The notes under the pieces: model-generated
The model's database searches: none
Told to the model about the DNA's origin: nothing
The model's input: the letters and a program-made list of their open reading frames with translations, nothing else
Translations under genes and position numbers: made by a program
Part shown: positions 5,605 through 10,063 of the stretch, one piece after another
Numbering within the stretch: the stretch's first letter is position 1
Layout: the number at the start of each line of letters is the position of its first letter
Origin: Betaproteobacteria bacterium
GTDB lineage: Bacteria > Pseudomonadota > Gammaproteobacteria > Burkholderiales > SG8-39
Assembly (NCBI GenBank): GCA_004298295.1
Contig: SCUH01000293.1
Location: 1-10,063, forward strand
Length of the DNA stretch: 10,063 bases
Reading direction: 5' to 3'

Positions 5605-6870
5605 ATGACCACCGCCGCAGTGCAGGGCGCGCGCAGCGACAGGCCACCGGCCTGGCTTGCCGGCTTCAAGGCCGATTACGAGACCGTTTTCGTCGCCGGA
5701 TGGTCGCCTTATCTGGGCAGCATCCTGCTGGTGATGGTGATTCTCGGCTTGATGACGAGCGGCCTGTTCTGGGGCGTCTTCGGCGGGCTCAAGCTGTGGG
5801 GCGACTGGCTCAATCGCCTCATCGGGCTCGGCGGCGCGCTGCAGCTGCCGGAGACGCTGGAAGAACCGCTCCTTCACCGCATGTCGCTGATGAACATCAC
5901 GCTGGTATTGGGCGCCTTCTCTGCGGCGCTCCTGTCGCGCCAATTCCAGATCAGCCGCCCGCCACGGCTGGAGTACGTCTGGGCGGCGCTCGGCGGCAGC
6001 CTCATGGGACTGGGCGCGACGCTCGCGGGCGGCTGCACCACGGGCGGGTTCTTCACGCCGCTCCTGCATTCCTCCCCCGCCGGCTGGGCGATGTGGGCCG
6101 GTCTGCTGGTTGGCGCGGTGATCGGGTTGAAGCTGCTGTCGTGGACGCTCGAGCACATCGAATGGGGCATGCAGGCGCCACCGACGTTCGCGGCGCCGGC
6201 GGGCGTCGTTGCGCGCTACCCCTGGATGGGTCTCGCATTGATCATGGCCATCGTCGCGTGGGCGGCGCAATGGTACGGCTCGGACAACGAGAGGCTCGCG
6301 GCGCGGGCGGTCATCGTGCTGTCCGGCTTCGCCATGGGCTTCATCATGCACCGTTCGCGCCTGTGCTTCGCGCGCGCCTTCCGCGAGCCCTTCATGACCG
6401 CGGAAGGCGAGATGACCAAGGCGATCATGCTTGGCCTGGCAGTAGGGGTTCCGTTCGCCGCGCTCCTGTTCAAGGGCAAGGCCATCGACCCCTACATCGC
6501 CATCCCGGCCACGTTCTGGATCGGATCGCTGCTCGGCGGCCTGGTGTTCGGGGTCGGCATGATCTTCGCGGGCGGCTGCGCCTCGGGTTCGCTGTGGCGC
6601 ATGGGCGAGGGGCATCTGAAACTCTGGGTGGCGGTATTCTTCTTCGCGTGGTCGGGCTCGGCGGCGAGCGGCCTGCTGAAGCGGGCCGGACTGATCGTCA
6701 GGGAAATGACGCTCGAGGAGATCGAGGAGACGCGGCTCGGCTTCCAGGCTTACCTGCCGGTGATGCTCGACGGCTGGGGCTGGGCGTTGCTGGCGAGCGG
6801 CGGGCTGCTCCTGCTCTGGTACTCGCTGGTGCGCTACAACGAATCGACCGAGAAGTTCACCGTGCTTTAG
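5605..6870 (+). CDS. YeeE/YedE (TsuA-like) sulfur-compound transporter
   Basis: The 421-residue, highly hydrophobic protein belongs to the YeeE/YedE family, which includes the thiosulfate importer TsuA and YedE, a putative selenium transporter. Family signatures are LAGGCTTGGF (140-149, C144), SRLCFARA (251-258, C254) and FAGGCASGSLWRMGEGH (321-337, C325). These cysteines are expected to line the path and hold the substrate transiently. About ten membrane segments arranged as two related halves are visible, plus a charged loop near 363-378. The ATG is one base after the cytochrome c stop, with no strong Shine-Dalgarno, so translation is probably coupled. Being last in an octaheme tetrathionate reductase operon, it could carry the thiosulfate product into the cell or move a polysulfide or sulfite-related species. 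Its 3' end overlaps the converging arsR gene by 14 bp. Confidence 0.85.
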   Translation: MTTAAVQGARSDRPPAWLAGFKADYETVFVAGWSPYLGSILLVMVILGLMTSGLFWGVFGGLKLWGDWLNRLIGLGGALQLPETLEEPLLHRMSLMNITLVLGAFSAALLSRQFQISRPPRLEYVWAALGGSLMGLGATLAGGCTTGGFFTPLLHSSPAGWAMWAGLLVGAVIGLKLLSWTLEHIEWGMQAPPTFAAPAGVVARYPWMGLALIMAIVAWAAQWYGSDNERLAARAVIVLSGFAMGFIMHRSRLCFARAFREPFMTAEGEMTKAIMLGLAVGVPFAALLFKGKAIDPYIAIPATFWIGSLLGGLVFGVGMIFAGGCASGSLWRMGEGHLKLWVAVFFFAWSGSAASGLLKRAGLIVREMTLEEIEETRLGFQAYLPVMLDGWGWALLASGGLLLLWYSLVRYNESTEKFTVL

Positions 6871-7225
6871 GGCGGCGCGGCCCGCGCCGCGGCATCAGGC
6901 GGCGCAATTCGTGCCGCAGCGGCGCGCTTTCGTCCATTTGCGAGGCGATGCGGTCGCAGACGCTGCGGCAGACATCGACCATCGCCGCATCGGCCGCTCG
7001 GTAATAGACCTGGCTGCCTGCCTTGCGCCGGGCCAGCACGCCGCTGCGGTGCATCAGGTTCAGGTGCCGCGAGACGTTCGTCTGGTTGGCACCGAGCTCC
7101 GCGACGATTCTCGAAACGCTCTTTTCTTCCTCGCAGATCGAATGCATGATGCGCAGCCGCATCGGCTCGGAGAGGACGCTGAAATACGCCGCGACGACGT
7201 CGAAGACCCCGGCGGTCCCGGTCAT
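6857..7225 (-). CDS. ArsR/SmtB-family transcriptional regulator
   Basis: This is a 122-residue winged helix-turn-helix protein: LSEPMRLRIMHSI (18-30) begins the core, VAELGANQTNVSRHLNLM (41-58) holds the recognition helix, and the wing runs RRKAGSQVYYRA (66-77). Cysteines are C31, C86 and C90. The ELCVCD metal-binding motif of classic ArsR/SmtB proteins is missing (EEEKSVSRI instead). A thiol-based sulfur or persulfide sensor, as in BigR/SqrR/SoxR relatives, is therefore plausible, but the cysteine spacing is not the same as I recall for BigR. The ATG at 7225 is chosen because homology begins just after it. The in-frame ATG at 7261 falls inside a palindrome and has no ribosome-binding site. 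The ATG at 7225 also lacks a strong one. The CATATGCGCAT palindrome in its leader suggests autoregulation. The gene converges on and overlaps the transporter gene. Confidence 0.83.
   Translation of the reverse strand: MTGTAGVFDVVAAYFSVLSEPMRLRIMHSICEEEKSVSRIVAELGANQTNVSRHLNLMHRSGVLARRKAGSQVYYRAADAAMVDVCRSVCDRIASQMDESAPLRHELRRLMPRRGPRRPKAR
6872..6890. other. GC-rich hairpin at the yeeE/arsR convergent overlap
   Basis: GCGGCGCG (6872-6879) and CGCGCCGC (6883-6890) form a perfect 8-bp stem with a 3-nt loop, starting two bases after the transporter stop codon. No T-run follows on either strand, so it is not a textbook intrinsic terminator. It could still stabilise the operon mRNA end or slow polymerase between converging genes. 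It encodes the Arg-rich tail of the ArsR protein, so codon bias may explain it. Confidence 0.35.
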
Positions 7226-7258
7226 GGCGTCAGCCGGGGCGCCGCGCGAAGGCGTGCC

Positions 7259-7290
7259 CATATGCGCATTGCCGCATGCGGGCCATTCTA
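7259..7290 (-). promoter_or_regulatory. Likely arsR promoter with overlapping leader palindromes
   Basis: On the minus strand a good -10, TAGAAT, lies at 7290-7285, placing a start site near 7278. The -35 region is poor. Just downstream, CATATGCGCAT (7259-7269) would lie at about +9 to +19, a repression position, and it repeats the palindrome upstream of the octaheme operon. A second 10-bp palindrome, CCGCATGCGG (7272-7281), lies over the start site. This layout fits an autoregulated repressor. The same DNA is upstream of the divergent gene at 7326, which could share the control. Confidence 0.5.
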
Positions 7291-7325
7291 TCGCGCCGGC
7301 GGGCTGGTGTAGGCTGGGAACCCCC

Positions 7326-7964
7326 ATGCGATGGTTTCTGCGCCGAATCGTGCTTGCCGGGCTCGCCGCCTGCGCGACGGCCGTCCAGGCGCAGGAGTCG
7401 CCGCGCGTCTGGCGCGGCAATTTCATCGCCGCGAAGCAGGGCCTGATGATGAGCCCCTGCCGCAGCGGCGAGCGCCTGATCGTTCACGATGGCACGCCGC
7501 GGCGCCAGCTCGACACGCTGTACAAGGAGCTGACGCAGCGCCCGGGGCGCGCGATCTTCATGGAGCTGACCGGCACGCGCAACGGCCGCATGGTGCTCGC
7601 CGAGCGCTTGCATCGCGCCTACGCCGAGGGGCCGGGCTGCCGCGAGGATCTCGACAGCGTGCGGCTGCGCGCGAACGGCGTGGAACCCTTCTGGCACCTC
7701 GATGCGGGGCGCGATGCGGTACTGATGCGCCGTCCGGGCGGGGAACCCGCGCAGCGCTTTCCCGCGGCGGCGCTCAGCAAGCGCGGCGGCGAATACGTCT
7801 ACGAGGGCGCGGCCGAACATTCGGTGCTGCGCTTCGTGGTGCGGGAAGCCGCGTGCCGGGACGCGATGACCGGCGGCTACTACACGCTCAGCGTCACGGC
7901 CGACTGGGATGGGCGCAGGCTCTCGGGCTGCGCCTACTGGGGCGACTTCGAGCGTCCGCGCTGA
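7326..7964 (+). CDS. Exported COG3650-like protein of unknown function
   Basis: The 212-residue protein starts with a short basic region and a hydrophobic stretch. It may be a lipoprotein, since LAAC (13-16) fits a lipobox, or be cleaved after VQA (20-22); the two cannot be separated by eye. The C-terminal half contains GVEPFWHL and later ACRDAMTGGYYTLSV with SGCAYWGD, which match the pattern I know from COG3650-type envelope proteins. The N-terminal half, with SPCRSG and a TLYKEL segment, looks like a small lipoprotein domain of the NlpE kind. Four cysteines in the mature part (in SPCRSG, GCRED, ACRDA, SGCAY) could form two disulfides. GGGAA (7316-7320) precedes the ATG by five bases. Divergent from arsR, so it may be controlled by the same sites. 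No catalytic residues are recognised. Confidence 0.7.
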   Translation: MRWFLRRIVLAGLAACATAVQAQESPRVWRGNFIAAKQGLMMSPCRSGERLIVHDGTPRRQLDTLYKELTQRPGRAIFMELTGTRNGRMVLAERLHRAYAEGPGCREDLDSVRLRANGVEPFWHLDAGRDAVLMRRPGGEPAQRFPAAALSKRGGEYVYEGAAEHSVLRFVVREAACRDAMTGGYYTLSVTADWDGRRLSGCAYWGDFERPR

Positions 7965-8021
7965 GCGCGCAAGCGCGCGATGCGCTGCCACTTCCCCTGT
8001 AGGGTCTTGAAAACACACACT

Positions 8022-8049
8022 TTGCACCGCCGCAATGGTCGAGTAAACT
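8022..8049 (+). promoter_or_regulatory. Possible sigma70 promoter of the kor-type unit
   Basis: TTGCAC (8022-8027) and TAAACT (8044-8049), spaced 16 bp, match four of six bases each of the -35 and -10 consensus, in a locally AT-rich stretch. No FNR box at the class II distance is seen here, unlike the three other units in this window. Leader length to the TTG start would be about 54 nt. Confidence 0.4.
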
Positions 8050-8109
8050 AATCAGTTAATCACACGTTAAAGACGCTGAATCCGAACGGCGCGCCCAAGG
8101 AGCCAGGAG

Positions 8110-9930
8110 TTGCACCCGACTGATATCCGGAATCCCGACTATTTCCACAAAGTCGTAGACTGCCAGTGGGCGTGTCCCGCCCACACCCCCGTTCCAGAAT
8201 ATATCCGACTGATTGCGGCTGGGCGCTACGCCGACGCCTATCTCGTCAACTGGAAGTCGAACGTCTTCCCCGGAATCCTCGGGCGCACTTGCGACCGGCC
8301 GTGCGAGCCGGCCTGCCGCCGCGGCCGCGTGGAGGACCACAATGCGCCGCGCGCGGAGCCGGTGGCGATCTGCCGGCTGAAGCGCGTCGCCGCCGACCTC
8401 AAGGGCGACATCCGCTCGCTGCTGCCCCAGCCGGCGCCGCGCCGCAACGGCAAGCGCGTCGCCTGCGTGGGCGCCGGTCCCGCCTCGCTCACCGTGGCGC
8501 GCGACCTCGCGCCGCTCGGCTATGCCGTCACGGTGTTCGACGGTGACGCCAGGGCGGGCGGCATGATCCGCTCGCAGATCCCGCGTTTTCGCCTTCCCGA
8601 AGAAGTGATCGACGAGGAGGTCGGCTATGTGCTCGATCTGGGCGTCGATTTCCGTCCCGGCACGCGCATCGACTCCATGAAGCGGCTTCTGGGCGAGGGC
8701 TATGATGCCATCTTCGTCGGCAGCGGCGCACCGCGCGGCCGCGATCTCCAGATCCCGGGGCGCAAGGAAGCGGCGGCCAATATCCACATCGGCATCGATT
8801 GGCTGTCGTCGGTGTCCTTCGGCCACACTTCCAGGATCGGCAAGCGCGTCATCGTGCTGGGCGGGGGCAACACCGCGATGGACTGCTGCCGCACCAGCCG
8901 GCGCCTCGGCGGCGAGGACGTGAAAGTCATCGTTCGCTCGGGTTTCGAGGAGATGAAGGCGAGCCCCTGGGAAAAGGAGGACGCGATGCACGAAGGCATC
9001 CCGATCCTCAATTACCTGGTGCCGAAGGCGTTCACGCTGCGCGAGGGCAGGCTCGCGGGCATGAGCTTCGAAAAAGTGAAAGCGGTGTACGACGCGAAGG
9101 GTCGCCGCAGCCTCGTGCCCACTGGCGAGCCCGAGCAGCATTTCGAGTGCGACGACGTGCTCGTCGCGGTGGGCCAGGAGAATGCCTTCCCCTGGATCGA
9201 GCCCGATTGCGGCATCGCCTTCAACCCCTGGGGCCTGCCGCGGCTTGACGCCAAGACCTTCCAGTCCAGCCTGCCGAACGTCTTCTTCGGCGGCGATTCG
9301 GCTTTCGGGCCGAAGAACATCATCTGGGCGGTGGCGCACGGCCACGACGCCGCGGTCTCCATCGACCGGCTGCTCGCGGGAGAATCGCCGGCCGAGCGCC
9401 CGGCGCCGCAGGTCGAGCTGATGTCGCAGAAGATGGGCATTCACGAGTGGATCTACGACAACGAGGTGCATCCGGACGCGCGCTACAAGGTGCCCTGGCG
9501 CGACGTCAAGGAAACGCTGCGCGACGTCAAGGCCGAGGTCGAACTGGGGTTCGACGCCGCCACGGCCTGGAAGGAGGCGCAGCGCTGCCTCAATTGCGAC
9601 GTGCAGACGGTGTTTACCGGAAAGCTGTGCATCGAGTGCGACGCCTGCGTCGACATCTGTCCGATGGATTGCATCAGCTTCACGCCGAACGGCGAGGAGA
9701 CGGAGTTGCGCGCGCGTCTCAACGCTCCGGCGAAGAACCTGGCGCAGGACCTGTACGTCTCGGAGCCGCTCAAGACGCTGCGCGTCATGGTGAAGGACGA
9801 GGACGTGTGCCTGCACTGCGGGCTGTGCGCCGAGCGCTGCCCGACCGGAGCCTGGGACATGCAGAAGTTCCTGCTCGAGATGACCCAAGCCGGCCCGGGT
9901 TGCCGGCCCTACCACCGCAAGGCCGCCTAG
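8110..9930 (+). CDS. GltD-like FAD/NAD(P) oxidoreductase fused to two [4Fe-4S] ferredoxin motifs (KorC-like)
   Basis: The 606-residue protein combines a GltD-type flavoprotein with a C-terminal bacterial ferredoxin domain. The N-terminal Fe-S region has C18, C22, C61, C65 and C69. An FAD motif lies at VGAGPAS (120-126) and an NADP-type motif at LGGGNTAMD (250-258). CLNC (493-496) precedes two full CxxCxxCxxxC clusters (C507-C517 and C567-C577). The start is TTG at 8110, supported by AAGGAG (8097-8102) seven bases upstream and by homology from the first residues; the nearest downstream ATG is far inside. It is followed after 17 bp by a KorA-type gene. This matches the third subunit of Azoarcus 2-oxoglutarate:NADP+ oxidoreductase, which moves electrons between ferredoxin clusters and NADP. 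Inferred role: linking 2-oxoacid oxidation to NADPH or ferredoxin. Cytoplasmic. Confidence 0.83.
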   Translation: MHPTDIRNPDYFHKVVDCQWACPAHTPVPEYIRLIAAGRYADAYLVNWKSNVFPGILGRTCDRPCEPACRRGRVEDHNAPRAEPVAICRLKRVAADLKGDIRSLLPQPAPRRNGKRVACVGAGPASLTVARDLAPLGYAVTVFDGDARAGGMIRSQIPRFRLPEEVIDEEVGYVLDLGVDFRPGTRIDSMKRLLGEGYDAIFVGSGAPRGRDLQIPGRKEAAANIHIGIDWLSSVSFGHTSRIGKRVIVLGGGNTAMDCCRTSRRLGGEDVKVIVRSGFEEMKASPWEKEDAMHEGIPILNYLVPKAFTLREGRLAGMSFEKVKAVYDAKGRRSLVPTGEPEQHFECDDVLVAVGQENAFPWIEPDCGIAFNPWGLPRLDAKTFQSSLPNVFFGGDSAFGPKNIIWAVAHGHDAAVSIDRLLAGESPAERPAPQVELMSQKMGIHEWIYDNEVHPDARYKVPWRDVKETLRDVKAEVELGFDAATAWKEAQRCLNCDVQTVFTGKLCIECDACVDICPMDCISFTPNGEETELRARLNAPAKNLAQDLYVSEPLKTLRVMVKDEDVCLHCGLCAERCPTGAWDMQKFLLEMTQAGPGCRPYHRKAA

Positions 9931-9947
9931 CGGGAGCCGCCAGCACC

Positions 9948-10063
9948 ATGACCAAGAGAATCGAGGCGCTGAACGACTTCGTCGTCAAGTTCGCCAACGT
10001 CAACGGCTCGGGCTCGGCCTCGGCGAACGAACTGTTCGCCAAGGCCTTCATCCGCATGGGCAT
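9948..10063 (+). CDS. korA: 2-oxoacid:acceptor oxidoreductase alpha subunit (KorA-like), N-terminal fragment
   Basis: Only the first 38 codons are in the window. The translation reads MTKRIEALNDFVVKFANVNG and continues SGSASANELFAKAFIRMG, the typical beginning of the gamma domain of KorA-type 2-oxoglutarate or 2-oxoacid:ferredoxin oxidoreductase alpha subunits. GGGAG (9932-9936) lies 11 bases before the ATG, and the preceding gene ends 17 bp upstream, so the two form one operon. A beta subunit is expected beyond the right edge. The exact 2-oxoacid cannot be decided from this fragment. Confidence 0.78.
   Translation, partial: MTKRIEALNDFVVKFANVNGSGSASANELFAKAFIRMG

Noticed and set aside
7965..7978. 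GCGCGC-AA-GCGCGC after the COG3650-like gene as a terminator
   Set aside because: The loop is too small at full pairing and no T-run follows.
8056..9915. 619-codon open frame on the minus strand opposite the KorC-like gene
   Set aside because: Shadow of the plus-strand gene, whose Fe-S, FAD and NADP motifs and ribosome-binding site are clear.
1..10063. CRISPR arrays, tRNA or rRNA genes, insertion sequences, phage or attachment sites
   Set aside because: No regularly spaced repeats, cloverleaf-like segments, transposase or integrase coding sequence, or long terminal repeats were seen on reading either strand.

Overview
The window is visibly GC-rich proteobacterial DNA, densely packed with genes of sulfur and low-potential electron metabolism. 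The protein families, class II FNR-type promoters and an Azoarcus-like Kor arrangement suggest a facultatively anaerobic betaproteobacterium. That placement is inference; no rRNA or species marker is present.

Layout. On the minus strand, 1-558 is the N-terminal part of an NfnB/GltD-type flavoprotein, with its NfnA partner just upstream (563-1456). Next on the same strand is a sulfide:quinone oxidoreductase-like flavoprotein (1536-2702). A divergent control region (2703-2933) separates this from a plus-strand operon of four genes: an octaheme tetrathionate reductase-family cytochrome c (2934-4538), a membrane cytochrome b (4552-5205), a monoheme cytochrome c (5202-5603) and a YeeE/YedE (TsuA-like) sulfur-compound transporter (5605-6870). 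An ArsR-family regulator gene (6857-7225, minus) converges on the transporter and overlaps its end. A COG3650-like exported protein (7326-7964) is divergent from arsR. The right end holds a GltD-like flavoprotein fused to two ferredoxin clusters (8110-9930) and the first codons of a KorA-type 2-oxoacid:acceptor oxidoreductase subunit (9948 to the edge).

How the parts may work together. The four-gene operon looks like a self-contained respiratory module. Cytochrome b would oxidise quinol, the small cytochrome c would relay electrons, and the periplasmic octaheme enzyme would reduce tetrathionate (or another sulfur or nitrogen oxyanion). The YeeE protein would move thiosulfate or a related sulfur compound across the membrane. 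The divergent SQR-like enzyme would feed sulfur-derived electrons into the quinone pool. Nfn and Kor proteins at the two ends handle ferredoxin and NAD(P)H.

Regulation is the most striking non-coding signal. Three transcription units (nfnA, SQR-like, octaheme) each carry an FNR/ANR-type box exactly 32 bp, centre to centre, from a plausible -10 element. This is the geometry of a class II FNR promoter. A second shared element, CATATGCGCAT, occurs only upstream of the octaheme operon and downstream of the likely arsR start site, so it is a good candidate ArsR operator linking the regulator to the sulfur operon.
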